Shown: positions 22,311 to 35,292 of the stretch, in pieces
Position numbering within the stretch: the stretch's first letter is position 1
How the letters are laid out: every line of letters begins with the position of its first letter
NCBI GenBank assembly: GCA_037783545.1
Contig: JBBELK010001356.1
Location: 24,370-88,369, forward strand
DNA length: 64,000 nucleotides
From: Henricia sp. BOLD:AAB3569
Taxonomy: Eukaryota; Echinodermata; Asteroidea; Spinulosida; Echinasteridae
Direction: 5' to 3'
Position numbers and translations under genes: made by a program
The notes under the pieces: generated by a model
Databases searched by the model: none
What the model was told of the DNA's origin: nothing
What the model saw: the letters and a program-made list of their open reading frames with translations, nothing else

Positions 22311-25300
22311 CGGCAATTTGAGGTCGAAAAATGTTCCAACGAACTTCAAATTTTGCATGCTCCAAAGACTCTATATTGAGCACTTGTCCTAAAAATTGAC
22401 AGACTTCGCCGGGAAATGCAGAGAAATTTCAGAGTTTAGAAAAAAAAGGGGTTGGCGCTTCTGGATGCTCCCGCAACTGTGGCTGTCTGTACACACCTCT
22501 TTGGTGTACTCCTGACTCGTGCGCATGCTCAGTCCTCTCGGACTGTCGTTGACACGGCCCAGTTTGGGACGGGATTTTGGTCAAAGTGTGGTCCAAACGT
22601 CGGCAAATTTGGAGGTCGAAAAAATGTTCCGACGAACTTCAAATTTTGCATGCTCCAAAGACTCTATATTGCGCACTTGTCCTAAAAAATTGACAGACTT
22701 TCGCCGGAAATGGCAGAGAAATTTCAGAGTTTGGAAAAAAAAGGGGTTGGCGCTTCCTGGATGCTCCTGCAAACCTGTGGCTGTCTGTACACACCTCTTT
22801 GGTGTACTCCCCCGACTCGTGCGCATGCTCAGTCCTTCGGACTGTCGTTGACACGGCCCAGTTTGTGGACGGGATTTTGGTCAAAGTGTGGTCCAAACGT
22901 CGGCAAATTTGGAGGTCGAAAAATGTTCCGACGAACTTCAAATTTTGAATGCTCCAAAGACTCTATATTGCGACACTTGTCCTAAAAAAATTGACAGACT
23001 TTCGCCGGGAAATGGCAGAGAAATTTCAGAGTTTAGAAAAAAAAGGGGTTGGCGCTTCTGGATGCTCCCGCAACCTGTGGCTGTCTGTACACATCTCTTT
23101 GGTGTACTCCTGACTCGTGCGCATGCCTCAGTCCTTCGGACTGTCGTTGACACGGCCCAGTTTGGGACGGGATTTTGGTCAAAGTGTGGTCCAACGTCGG
23201 CAAATTTTGGAGGTCGAAAAATGTTCCGACGAACTTCAAATTTTGCATGCTCAAAGACTCCTATATTGCGCACTTGTCTAAAAAATTGACAGACTTTCGC
23301 CGGGAAATGGCAGAGAAATTTCAGAGTTTAGAAAAAAAGGGTTGGCGCTTCCTGGATGCTCCCGCAACCTGTGGCTGTCTGTACACACCTCTTTGGTGTA
23401 CTCCTGACTCGTGCCGCATGCTCAGTCCTTCGGACTGTCGTTGACACGGCCCAGTTTTGGGACGGGATTTTGTCAAAGTGTGGTCCAAACGTCGGCAAAT
23501 TGGAGGTCGAAAAATGTTCCAACGAACTTCAAATTTTGCATGCTCCAAATACTCTATATTGCGCACTTGTCCTAAAAATTGACAGACTTTCGCCGGGAAA
23601 TGGCAGAGAAATTTCAGAGTTTTGAAAAAAAAGGGGTTGGCGCTTCCTGGATGCTCCGCAACCTGTGGCTGTCTGTACACACCTCTTTGGTGTACTCCTG
23701 ACTCGTGCGCATGCTCAGTCCTTCGGACTGTCGTTGACACGGCCCAGTTTGGGACGGGATTTTGGTCAAAGTGTGGTCCAAACGTCGGCAAATTTGGAGG
23801 TCGAAAAATGTTCCGACGAACTTCAAATTTTGCATGCTCCAAAGACTCTATATTGCGCACATTGTCCTAAAAAATTGACAGACTTTCGCCGGGAAATGGC
23901 AGAGAAATTTTCAGAGTTTAGAAAAAAAGGGGTGGCGCTTCGTGGATGCTCCCGCAACCTGTGGCTGTCTGTACACACCTCTTTGGTGTACTCCTGACTC
24001 GTGCGCATGCTCAGTCCTGCGGACTGTCGTTGACACGGCCAGTTTGGGACGGGATTTTGGTCAAAGTGTGGTCCAAACGTCGGCAAATTTGGAGGTCGAA
24101 AAATGTTCCGACGAACTTCAAATTGTGCATGCTCCAAAGACTCTATATTGCGCACTTGTCCTAAAAAATTGACAGACTTTCGCCGGGAAATGGCAGAGAA
24201 ATTTCAGAGTTTAGAAAAAAGAAAGGTGGGTTGGCGCTTCCTGGATGCTCCCGCAACCTGTGGCTGTCTGTACACACCTCTTTGGTGTACTCCTGACTCG
24301 TGCGCATGCTCAGTCCTTCGGACTGTCGTTGACACGGCCCAGTTTGGGACGGGATTTTGGTCAAAGTGTGGTCCAAACGTCGGCAAATTTGGAGTCGAAA
24401 AATGTTCCGACGAACTTCAAATTTTGCATGCTCCAAAGGACTCTATATTGCGCACTTGTCCTAAAAAATTGACAGACTTTCGCCGGAAATGGCAGAGAAA
24501 TTTCAGAGTTTAGAAAAAAAAGGGGTGGCGCTTCTGGATGCTCCCGCAACCTGTGGCTGTCTGTACACATCTCTTTGGTGTACTCCTGACTCGTGCGCAT
24601 GCTCAGTCCTTCGGACTGTCGTTGACACGGCCCAGTTTGGGACGGGATTTTGGTCAAAGTGTGGTCCAAACGTCGGCAAATTTGGAGGTCGAAAAATGTT
24701 CCGACGAACTTCAAATTTTGCATGCTCCAAAGACTCTATATTGCGCACTTGTCCTAAAAAATTGACAGACTTTCGCCGGGAAATGGCAGAGAAATTTCAG
24801 AGTTTTAGAAAAAAAAAAGGGGTTGGCGCTTCCTGGATGCTCCCGCAACCTGTGGCTGTCTGTACACATCTCTTTGGTGTACTCCTGACTCGTGCGTATG
24901 CTCAGTCCTTCGGACTGTCGTTGACACGGCCCAGTTTGGGACGGGATTTTGGTCAAAGTGTGGGTCCAAACGTCGGCAAATTTGGAGGTCCGAAAAATGT
25001 TCCGACGAACTTCAAATTTTGCATGCTCCAAATACTCTATATTGCGCACTTGTCCTACAAAATTGACAGACTTTCGCCGGGAAATGGCAGAGAAATTTCA
25101 GAGTTTAGAAAAAAAAGGGGTTGGCGCTTCCTGGATGCTCCCGCAACCTGTGGCTGTCTGTACACACCTCTTTGGTGTACTCCTGACTCGTGCGCATGCT
25201 CAGTCCTTCGGACTGTCGTTGACACGGCCCAGTTTGGGACGGGATTTTGGTCAAAGTGTGGTCCAAACGTCGGCAAATTTGGAGGTCGAAAAATGTTCCG

Positions 25301-28300
25301 ACGAACTTCAAACTTTGCATGCTCCAAAGACTCTATATTGCGCACTTGTCCTAAAAAATTGACAGACTTTCGCCGGGAAATGGCAGAGAAATTTCAGAGT
25401 TTAGAAAAAAAAGGGGTTGGCGCTTCCTGGATGCTCCCGCAACCTGTGGCTGTCTGTACACACCTCTTTGGTGTACTCCTGACTCGTGCGCATGCTCAGT
25501 ACCTTCGGACTGTCGTTGACACGGCCCAGTTTGGGACGGGATTTTGGTCAAAGTGTGGTCCAAACGTCGGCAAAATTTGGAGGTCGAAAAATGTTCCGAC
25601 GAACTTCAAATTTTGCATGCTCCAAAGACTCTATATTGCGCACTTGTCCTAAAAAATTGACAGACTTTCGCCGGGAAATGGCAGAGAAATTTCAGAGTTT
25701 AGAAAAAAAAGGGGTTGGCCTTCCTGGATGCTCCCGCAACCTGTGGCTGTCTGTACACATCTCTTTGGTGTACTCCTGACTCGTGCGCATGCTCAGTCCT
25801 TCGACTGTCGTTGACACGGCCCAGTTTGGGACGGGATTTTGGTCAAAGTGTGTCCAAACGTCGGCAAATTTGGAGGTCGAAAAATGTTCCGACGAACTTC
25901 AAATTTTTGCATGCTCCAAAGACTCTATATTGCGCACTTGTCCTAAAAAAATTGACAGACTTTCGCCGGGAAATGGCAGAGAAATTTCAGAGTTTAGAAA
26001 AAAAAGGGGTTGGCGCTTCCTGGATGCTCCCGCAACCTGTGGCTGTCTGTACACACTCTTTGGTGTACTCCTGACTCGTGCGCATGCTCAGTCCTTCGGA
26101 CTGTCGTTGACACGGCCCAGTTTGGGACGGGATTTTGGGTCAAAGTGTGGTCCAAACGTCGGCAAATTTGGAGGTCGAAAAATGTTCCGACGAACTTCAA
26201 ATTTTGCATGCTCCTAAATACTCTATATTGCGCACTTGTCCTAAAAAATTGACAGACTTTTCGCCGGGAAATGGCAGAGAAATTTCAGAGATTTGAAAAA
26301 AAAAGGGGTTGGCGCTTCCTGGATGCTCCCGCAACCTGTGGCTGTCCTGTACACACCTCTTTGGTGTACTCCCTGACTCGTGCGCATGCTCAGTCCTTCG
26401 GACTGTCGTTGACACGGCCCAGTTTGGGACGGGATTTTGGTCAAAGTGTGGTCCAAACGTCGGCAAATTTGGAGGTCGAAAAATGTTCCGACGAACTTTC
26501 AAATTTTGCATGCTCCAAAGACTCTATATTGCGCACTTGTCCTAAAAAATTGACAGACTTTCGCCGGGAAATGGCAGAGAAATTTCAGAGTTTAGAAAAA
26601 AAGGGTTGGCGCTTCCTGGATGCTCCCGCAACCTGTGGCTGTCTGTACACACCTCTTTGGTGTACTCCTGACTCGTGCGCATGCTCAGTCCTGCGGACTG
26701 TCGTTGACACGGCCCAGTTTGGGACGGGATTTTGGTCAAAGTGTGGTCCAAACGTCGGCAAATTTGGAGGTCGAAAAATGTTCCGACGAACTTCAAATTG
26801 TGCATGCTCCAAAGACTCTATATTGCGCACTTGTCCTAAAAAATTGACAGACTTTCGCCGGGAAATGCAGAGAAATTTCAGAGTTAGAAAAAAAGGGGTT
26901 GGCGCTTCCTGGATGCTCCCGCAACCTGTGGCTGTCTGTACACACCTCTTTGGTGTACTCCTGACTCGTGCGCATGCTCAGTCCTTCGGACTGTCGTTGA
27001 CACGTTCCAGTTTGGGACAGGATTTTGGTCAAAGTGTGGTCCAAACGTCGGCAAATTTGGAGGTCGAAAAATGTTCCGACGAACTTCAATTTTGCATGCT
27101 CCAAAGACTCTATATTGCGCACTTGTCCTAAAAAATTGACAGACTTTCGCCGGGAAATGGCAGAGAAATTTCAGAGTTTAGAAAAAAGGGGTTGGCGCTT
27201 CCTGGATGCTCCGCAACCTGTGGCTGTCTGTACACATCTCTTTGGTGTACTCCTGACTCGTGCGCATGCTCAGTCCTTCGGACTGTCGTTGACACGGCCC
27301 AGTTTGGGACGGGATTTTGGTCAAGTGTGGTCCAAACGTCGGCAAATTTGGAGGTCGAAAAATGTTCCGACGAACTTCAAATTTTGCATGCTCCAAAGAC
27401 TCTATATTGCGCACTTGTCCTAAAAAATTGACAGACTTTCGCCGGGAAATGGCAGAGAAATTTCAGAGTTTAGAAAAAAAAGGGGTTGGCGCTTTCCTGG
27501 ATGCTCCCGCAACCTGTGGCTGTCTGTACACATCTCTTTGGTGTACTCCTGACTCGTGCGCATGCTCAGTCCTTCGGACTGTCGTTGACACGGCCCAGTT
27601 TGGGACGGGATTTTGGTCAAAGTGTGGTCCAAACGTCGGGCAAATTTGGAGTCGAAAAATGTTCCGACGAACTTCAAATTTTGCATGCTCCAAATACTCT
27701 ATATTGCGCACATTGTCCTACAAAATTGACAGACTTTCGCCAGGAAATGGCAGAGAAATTTCAGAGTTTAGAAAAAAAAGGGGTTGGCGCTTCTGGATGC
27801 TCCCGCAACCTGTGGCTGTCTGTACACACCTCTTTGGTGTACTCCTGACTCGTGCGCATGCTCAGTCCTTCGGACTGTCGTTGACACGGCCCAGTTTGGG
27901 ACGGGATTTTGGTCAAAGTGTGGTCCAAACGTCGGCAAATTTGGAGGTCGAAAAATGTTCCGACGAACTTCAAATTTTGCATGCTCCAAAGACTCTATAT
28001 TGCGCACATGTCCTAAAAAAATTGACAGACTTTCGCCGGGGAAATGGCAGAGAAATTTCAGAGTTTAGAAAAAAAAGGGGTTGGCGCTTCCTGGATGCTC
28101 CCGCAACCTGTGGCTGTCTGTACACACCTCTTTGGTGTACTCCTGACTCGTGCGCATGCTCAGTCCTTCGGACTGTCGTTGACACGGCCCAGTTTGGGAC
28201 GGGATTGTGGTCAAAGTGTGGTCCAAACGTCGGCAAATTTGGAGGTCGAAAATGTTCCTACGAACTTCAAATTTTGCATGCTCCAAAGACTCTATATTGC

Positions 28301-30553
28301 GCACTTGTCCTAAAAAATTGACAGACTTTCGCCGGAAATGGCAGAGAAATTTCAGAGTTTAGATAAAAAAAGGGGTTGGCGCTTCCTGGATGCTCCGCAA
28401 CCTGTGGCTGTTCTGTACACACCTCTTTGGTGTACTCCTGACTCGTGGCGCATGCTCAGTCCTTCGGACTGTCGTTGGCACGAGCCCAGTTTGGGGACGG
28501 GATTTTTGGTCAAAGTGTGGTCCAAACGTCGGCAAATTTGGAGGTCAGAAAATGTTCCGACGAACTTCAAATTTTGCATGCTCCAAAGACTCTATATTGC
28601 GCACTTGGTCCTAAAAAATTTGACAGACTTTCGCCGGGAAATGGCAGAGAAATTTCAGAGTTTAGAAAAAAAAAAGGGTTGGCGCTTCCTGATGCTCCTC
28701 CGCAACCTGTGGCTGTCTGTACAACACCTCTTTGGTGTACTCCTGACTCGTGCGCATGCTCAGGTCCTTCGACTGTCGTTGACACGGCCCTGTTTGGGAC
28801 GGGATTTTGGTCAAAGGTGTGGTCCAAACGTCGGCAAATTTGGAGGTCGAAAAATGTTCCGACGAACTTCAAATTTTGCATGCTCAAAGACTCTATATTG
28901 CGCACTTGTCCTAAAAAATTGACAGACTTTCGCCGGGAAATGGCAGAGAAATTTCAGAGTTTAGAAAAAAAAGGGGTTGGCGCTTCCTGGATGCTCCCAC
29001 AACCTGTGGGCTGTCTGTACACACCTCTTTGGTGTACTCCTGACTCGTGCGCATGCTCAGTCCTTCGGGACTGTCGTTGACACGGCCCAGTTTGGGACGG
29101 GATTTTGGTCAAAGTGTGGTCCAACGTCGGCAAATTTGGAGGTTGAGAAAAATGTTCCGACGAACTTCAAATTTTGCATGCTCCAAAGACTCTATATTGC
29201 GCACTTGTCCTAAAAAATTGACAGACTTTCGCCGGGAAATGCAGAGAAATTTCAGAGTTTAGAAAAAAAAGGGGTTGGCGCTTCCTGGCTGCTCCCGCAA
29301 CCTGTGGCTGTCTGTACACACCTCTTTGGTGTACTCCTGACTTCGTGCGCATGCTCAGTCCCTTCGGACTGTCGTTGACACGGCCCAGTTTGGGACGGGA
29401 TTTTGGTCAAAGTGTGGTCCAAACGTCGGCAAAATTTGGAGTCGAAAAATGTTCCGACGAACTTCAAATTTTGCATGCTCCAAAGACTCTATATTGCGCA
29501 CTTGTCCTAAAAAATTGACAGACTTTCGCCGGGAAATGGCAGAGAAATTTCAGAGTTTAGAAAAAAAAAGGGGTGGCGGCTTCCTGATGCTCCCGAAACC
29601 TGTGCTGTCTGTACACACCTCTTTGGTGTACTCCTGACTCGTGCGCATGCTCAGTCCTTCGGACTGTCGTTGACACGGCCCAGTTTGGGACGGGATTTTT
29701 TGGTCAATTGTTGGTCCAAACGTCGGCAAATTGGAGGTCGAAAAATGTTCGACGAACTTCAAATTTTGCATGCTCCAAAGACTCTATATTGGCGCACATT
29801 GTCCTAAAAAATTGACAGACTTTCGCCGGGAAATGGCAGAGAAATTTCAGAGTTTAGAAAAAAAAGGGGTTGGCGCTTCCTGGATGCTCCCACAACCTGT
29901 GGCTGTCTGTACACACCTCTTTGGTGTACTCCTGACTCGTGCGCATGCTCAGGTCTTCGACTGTCGTTGACACGGCCCAGTTTGGGACGGGATTTTGGTC
30001 AAGTGTGGTCCAAACGTCGGCAAATTTGGAGGTTGAACAATTTTCCGACGAACTTCAAATTTTGCATGCCTCCAAAGACTCTATATTGCGCACTTGTCCT
30101 AAAAAATTGACAGACTTTCGCCGGGAAATGGCAGAGAAATTTCAGAGGTTTAGAAAAAAAAGAGGTGGCGCTTCCTGGATGCTCCCACAACCTGTGGCTG
30201 TCTGAACACACCTCTTTGGTTGTACTCCTGACTCGTGCGCATGCTCAGGTCCTTCGGACTGTCGTTGACACGGCCCAGTTTGGGACGGGATTTTGGTCAA
30301 AGTGTGGTCCAAACGTCGGCAAATTTTGGAGGTCGAAAAATGTTCCGACGACTTCAAATTTTGCATAGCTCCAAAGACTCTATATTGCGCACTTGTCCTA
30401 AAAAATTTGACAGACTTTCGGGGCCGGGAGAATGGCAGAGAAATTTCAGAGTTTAGAAAAAAAAGGGGTTGGCGCTTCCTGATGCCCCCGCAACCTGTGG
30501 CTGTCTGTACACACCTCTTTGGTGTACTCCTGACTCGTGCGCATGCTCAGTCC
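22311..30553. repeat. Satellite segment 12, indel-rich array
   Basis: About 28 monomers in the same order and orientation as the flanks, but each unit carries several one- or two-base insertions or deletions. Many are in homopolymers, and the flanks have almost none. From about 27700 on, it matches the clean array about 4.1 kb downstream marker by marker (CCTACGAAC, GTTGGCAC, CCCACAACC, GAGGTTGAACAATTTTCC, AAAAGAGG). The unit left of the next SINE has the type B marker GATGCCCCCGC. Confidence 0.9.
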
Positions 30554-30591
30554 TGGGGCGGTCGGGTTGGGCGTACGGGTTCTTTCCTCGC

Positions 30592-31191
30592 TGGCCTGTG
30601 ATGACCGCTTTCCAAAGGACTACCCTTGCACATAGGTAGTTTGGAGGAGTTTTTCGCGGAATCCGTGATGTCCTGGAACGTTGCTCAATGATGGAGTGAC
30701 CAGTACGTACGTCACGGGGAACGCCGATGGAATTTTGGAACACGATTGGATCCGAGTCTGCGGGTCTGATTCTTCCAGACCTGACTGGTGACGATTGTGG
30801 TTTTATGAGGATTACCTGTGGTGCTTCTCGAAGGATATGACCTGATACTCGGACAGCGATCGACCAAGATTGGTGATGATTGTGATGGAGATACTCGCGC
30901 GGATATTGACCTGGATTGGCAACGACAACGAATGAGGAAATTTGGTGGATAAATGACCTGGACTGCAACGACAACGAATGAGGAAATTTGGCAATAACGG
31001 CGAACAATTGGTGGATAAATGACCTGGGACTGGCAACGACTACGAATGAGGAATTTGGCAATAACGGCGAACGCTTAGTGGATAAATGACCTGGACTGGC
31101 AACGACAACGGCTGAAGCACTGGTTCTATCGGTAAACAACGTTGGACTGGTTAGCGTGTTTTATTCGGACGAATAAAAACATTTTAGAAAA
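30592..31191. mobile_element. Nested ~600-bp insertion, copy 1
   Basis: Unrelated to satellite or SINE. It interrupts the SINE head between TCCTCGC and GCCTTTCACC. Contents are about 310 bp of unique sequence, a 67-bp minisatellite, about 45 bp of unique sequence, a palindrome and an AATAAA near the right end. This copy differs from the cleaner one at 34702 by many single-base indels. Confidence 0.75.
30902..31111. repeat. 67-bp minisatellite in nested insertion, copy 1
   Basis: Units begin at GAT(A)A(A)TGACCTGG near 30902, 30948, 31014 and 31081. The first is short (46 bp); the others are 66-67 bp. Each contains CAACGAC, GAATGAGG and, in full units, AATAACGGCGAAC. Confidence 0.85.
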
Positions 31192-31451
31192 GCCTTTCAC
31201 CTCTGGGGGTCCCGGGTTCGAATCCGGGGCGTGTATGTGGATTGGGGTTTGCAGTCAAGACTTGACCGCGTGGGTTTTCCCCCTGGGGCATTTCTCTGGG
31301 GTTTTCCTCCCACTTCTAAAACTGGCAACTCCTTTCTTCGTCGTCTCAAGTTACTAATATAGTATAGTTAAAAAGCTAAAACCGTATAGTTGATGGCATC
31401 AAGGGCCTTAGTTGCCGAAGATGCCATAAAATATACAACAACAACAACAAC

Positions 31452-34400
31452 ATGCTCAGTCCTTCGGACTGTCGTTGACACGGCCCAGGTTTGGGACGGG
31501 ATTTGGTCAAAGTGTGGTCCAAACGTCGGCAAATTTGGAGGTCGAAAAATGTTCCGACGAACTTCAAATTTTGCATGCTCCAAAGACTCTATATTGCGCA
31601 CTTGTCCTAAAAAATTGACAGACTTCGCCGGGAAATGGCAGAGAAATTTCAGAGTTTAGAAAAAAAGGGGTTGGCGCTTCCTGGATGCTCCCGCAACCTG
31701 TGGCTGTCTGTACACACCTCTTTGGTGTACTCCTGACTCGTGCGCATGCTCAGTCCAAACGTCGGCAAATTTGGAGGTCGAAAAATTTAAATGTTCCGAC
31801 GAACTTCAAATTTTGCATGCTCCAAAGACTCTATATTGCGCACTTGTCCTACAAAATTGACAGACTTTCGCCGGGAAATGGCAGAGAAATTTCAGAGTTT
31901 AGAAAAAAAAGGGGTTGGCGCTTCCTGGATGCTCCCGCAACCTGTGGCTGTCTGTACACACCTCTTTGGTGTACTCCTGACTCGTGCGCATGCTCAGTCC
32001 TTCGGACTGTCGTTGACACGGCCCAGTTTGGGACGGGATTTTGGTCAAAGTGTGGTCCAAACGTCGGCAAATTTGGAGGTCGAAAAATGTTCCGACGAAC
32101 TTCAAATTTTGCATGCTCCAAAGACTCTATATTGCGCACTTGTCCTAAAAAATTGACAGACTTTCGCCGGGAAATGGCAGAGAAATTTCAGAGTTTAGAA
32201 AAAAAAGGGGTTGGCGCTTCCTGGATGCTCCCGCAACCTGTGGCTGTCTGTACACACCTCTTTGGTGTACTCACGACTCGTGCGCATGCTCAGTCCTTCG
32301 GACTGTCGTTGACACGGCCCAGTTTGGGACGGGATTTTGGTCAAAGTGTGGTCCAAACGTCGGCAAATTTGGAGGTCGAAAAATGTTCCTACGAACTTCA
32401 AATTTTGCATGCTCCAAAGACTCTATATTGCGCACTTGTCCTAAAAAATTGACAGACTTTCGCCGGGAAATGGCAGAGAAATTTCAGAGTTTAGAAAAAA
32501 AAGGGGTTGGCGCTTCCTGGATGCTCCCGCAACCTGTGGCTGTCTGTACACACCTCTTTGGTGTACTCCTGACTCGTGCGCATGCTCAGTCCTTCGGACT
32601 GTCGTTGGCACGGCCCAGTTTGGGACGGGATTTTGGTCAAAGTGTGGTCCAAACGTCGGCAAATTTGGAGGTCGAAAAATGTTCCGACGAACTTCAAATT
32701 TTGCATGCTCCAAAGACTCTATATTGCGCACTTGTCCTAAAAAATTGACAGACTTTCGCCGGGAAATGGCAGAGAAATTTCAGAGTTTAGAAAAAAAAGG
32801 GGTTGGCGCTTCCTGGATGCTCCCGCAACCTGTGGCTGTCTGTACACACCTCTTTGGTGTACTCCTGACTCGTGCGCATGCTCAGTCCTTCGGACTGTCG
32901 TTGACACGGCCCAGTTTGGGACGGGATTTTGGTCAAAGTGTGGTCCAAACGTCGGCAAATTTGGAGGTCGAAAAATGTTCCGACGAACTTCAAATTTTGC
33001 ATGCTCCAAAGACTCTATATTGCGCACTTGTCCTAAAAAATTGACAGACTTTCGCCGGGAAATGGCAGAGAAATTTCAGAGTTTAGAAAAAAAAGGGGTT
33101 GGCGCTTCCTGGATGCTCCCACAACCTGTGGCTGTCTGTACACACCTCTTTGGTGTACTCCTGACTCGTGCGCATGCTCAGTCCTTCGGACTGTCGTTGA
33201 CACGGCCCAGTTTGGGACGGGATTTTGGTCAAAGTGTGGTCCAAACGTCGGCAAATTTGGAGGTTGAAAAATGTTCCGACGAACTTCAAATTTTGCATGC
33301 TCCAAAGACTCTATATTGCGCACTTGTCCTAAAAAATTGACAGACTTTCGCCGGGAAATGGCAGAGAAATTTCAGAGTTTAGAAAAAAAAGGGGTTGGCG
33401 CTTCCTGGATGCTCCCGCAACCTGTGGCTGTCTGTACACACCTCTTTGGTGTACTCCTGACTCGTGCGCATGCTCAGTCCTTCGGACTGTCGTTGACACG
33501 GCCCAGTTTGGGACGGGATTTTGGTCAAAGTGTGGTCCAAACGTCGGCAAATTTGGAGGTCGAAAAATGTTCCGACGAACTTCAAATTTTGCATGCTCCA
33601 AAGACTCTATATTGCGCACTTGTCCTAAAAAATTGACAGACTTTCGCCGGGAAATGACAGAGAAATTTCAGAGTTTAGAAAAAAAAGGGGTTGGCGCTTC
33701 CTGGATGCTCCCGCAACCTGTGGCTGTCTGTACACACCTCTTTGGTGTACTCCTGACTCGTGCGCATGCTCAGTCCTTCGGACTGTCGTTGACACGGCCC
33801 AGTTTGGGACGGGATTTTGGTCAAAGTGTGGTCCAAACGTCGGCAAATTTGGAGGTCGAAAAATGTTCCGACGAACTTCAAATTTTGCATGCTCCAAAGA
33901 CTCTATATTGCGCACTTGTCCTAAAAAATTGACAGACTTTCGCCGGGAAATGGCAGAGAAATTTCAGAGTTTAGAAAAAAAAGGGGTTGGCGCTTCCTGG
34001 ATGCTCCCACAACCTGTGGCTGTCTGTACACACCTCTTTGGTGTACTCCTGACTCGTGCGCATGCTCAGTCCTTCGGACTGTCGTTGACACGGCCCAGTT
34101 TGGGACGGGATTTTGGTCAAAGTGTGGTCCAAACGTCGGCAAATTTGGAGGTTGAACAATTTTCCGACGAACTTCAAATTTTGCATGCTCCAAAGACTCT
34201 ATATTGCGCACTTGTCCTAAAAAATTGACAGACTTTCGCCGGGAAATGGCAGAGAAATTTCAGAGTTTAGAAAAAAAAGAGGTTGGCGCTTCCTGGATGC
34301 TCCCACAACCTGTGGCTGTCTGTACACACCTCTTTGGTGTACTCCTGACTCGTGCGCATGCTCAGTCCTTCGGACTGTCGTTGACACGGCCCAGTTTGGG

Positions 34401-34664
34401 ACGGGATTTTGGTCAAAGTGTGGTCCAAACGTCGGCAAATTTGGAGGTCGAAAAATGTTCCGACGAACTTCAAATTTTGCATGCTCCAAAGACTCTATAT
34501 TGCGCACTTGTCCTAAAAAATTGACAGACTTTCGCCGGGAAATGGCAGAGAAATTTCAGAGTTTAGAAAAAAAAGGGGTTGGCGCTTCCTGGATGCCCCC
34601 GCAACCTGTGGCTGTCTGTACACACCTCTTTGGTGTACTCCTGACTCGTGCGCATGCTCAGTCC
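31452..34664. repeat. Satellite segment 13
   Basis: Eleven monomers plus the 11-bp target minus 54 bp. The 54 bp are explained by one unit (about 31755) that lost 58 bp between two GTCC repeats and gained TTTAAA near 31788, plus a shorter A-run. Later markers are CCTACAAAATTG (31850), CTCACGACTCG (32270), CCTACGAAC (32388), GTTGGCAC (32605), GAGGTTGAACAATTTTCC (34150) and GATGCCCCCGC (34593). The first 180 bp belong to the indel-rich block. Confidence 0.93.
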
Positions 34665-35013
34665 TGGGGCGGTCGGGTTGGCGTACGGGTTCTTTCCTCG
34701 CTGGCCTGTGATGACCGCTTTCCAAAGGACTACCCTTGCACATAGGTAGTTTGGAGGAGTTTTTCGCGGAATCCCGTGATGTCCTGGAACGTTGCTCAAT
34801 GATGGAGTGACCAGTACGTACGTCACGGGGAACGCCGATGGAATTTTGGAACACGATTGGATCCGAGTCTGCGGTCTTGATTCTTCCAGACCTGGACTGG
34901 TGACGATTGTGGTTTTATGAGGATGTACCTGTGGTGCTTCTCGAAGGATATGACCTGATACTCGGACACGATCGACCAAGATTGGTGATGATTGTGATGG
35001 AGAATACTCGCCG

Positions 35014-35226
35014 GATAATGACCTGGATTGGCAACGACAACGAATGAGGAAATTTGGTGGATAAATGACCTGGACTGGCAACGACAACGAATGAGGAAAT
35101 TTGGCAATAACGGCGAACAATTGGTGGATAAATGACCTGGACTGGCAACGACTACGAATGAGGAAATTTGGCAATAACGGCGAACGCTTAGTGGATAAAT
35201 GACCTGGACTGGCAACGACAACGGCT
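35014..35226. repeat. 67-bp minisatellite in nested insertion, copy 2
   Basis: Units start near 35014, 35060, 35127 and 35194. The first step is 46 bp because AATAACGGCGAAC and its flank are missing; the next two are 67 bp. Units share GGATAAATGACCTGGA. Confidence 0.88.
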
Positions 35227-35268
35227 GAAGCACTGGTTCTATCGGTAACAACGTTGGACTGGTTAGCG

Positions 35269-35292
35269 TGTTTTATTCGGACGAATAAAACA
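35269..35292. other. 24-nt palindrome with AATAAA
   Basis: TGTTTTATTCG and CGAATAAAACA form a perfect 11-bp stem around GA. The right arm contains AATAAA at 35284-35289, about 14 bp from the end of the insertion. A 3'-end processing role is possible but unproven. Confidence 0.7.

Larger units (their letters stand above)
30554..31451 (+). mobile_element. SINE, type B, copy 11, split by nested insertion
   Basis: The 5' SINE part is 30554-30591 and the 3' part 31192-31451, with a 600-bp insertion between. Flanking duplications are ATGCTCAGTCC at 30543-30553 and 31452-31462. It carries type B markers CAGTCAAGACTTG and AGTTACTAATATAG. It lies in the indel-rich block and has an extra G in the A-box region, so fine differences from copy 12 may be sequencing error. 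Confidence 0.88.
22311..31630. other. Probable low-accuracy sequence block
   Basis: Indel density rises sharply at about 22311 (CGGCAATTTGAGG) and falls back after about 31630 (last events GGGATTTGGTC and CAGACTTCGCC). The block crosses satellite, SINE and nested insertion alike, which fits uncorrected long-read sequence better than biological decay. Open frames here, including one of 387 codons at 24489-25652, depend on these indels. Confidence 0.65.

Noticed and set aside
24489..25652. 387-codon open frame, and similar long frames at 27317-28321 and 56234-57259
   Set aside because: Each strings together satellite monomers through chance frame-restoring indels or SINE junctions. The first two lie in the probable low-accuracy block.
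34563..35174. Minus-strand open frame of about 200 codons through the nested insertion (also 30453-31139)
   Set aside because: It runs from the minisatellite into the satellite, is partly a translated 67-bp repeat, and differs in frame between the two copies. No recognisable domain.
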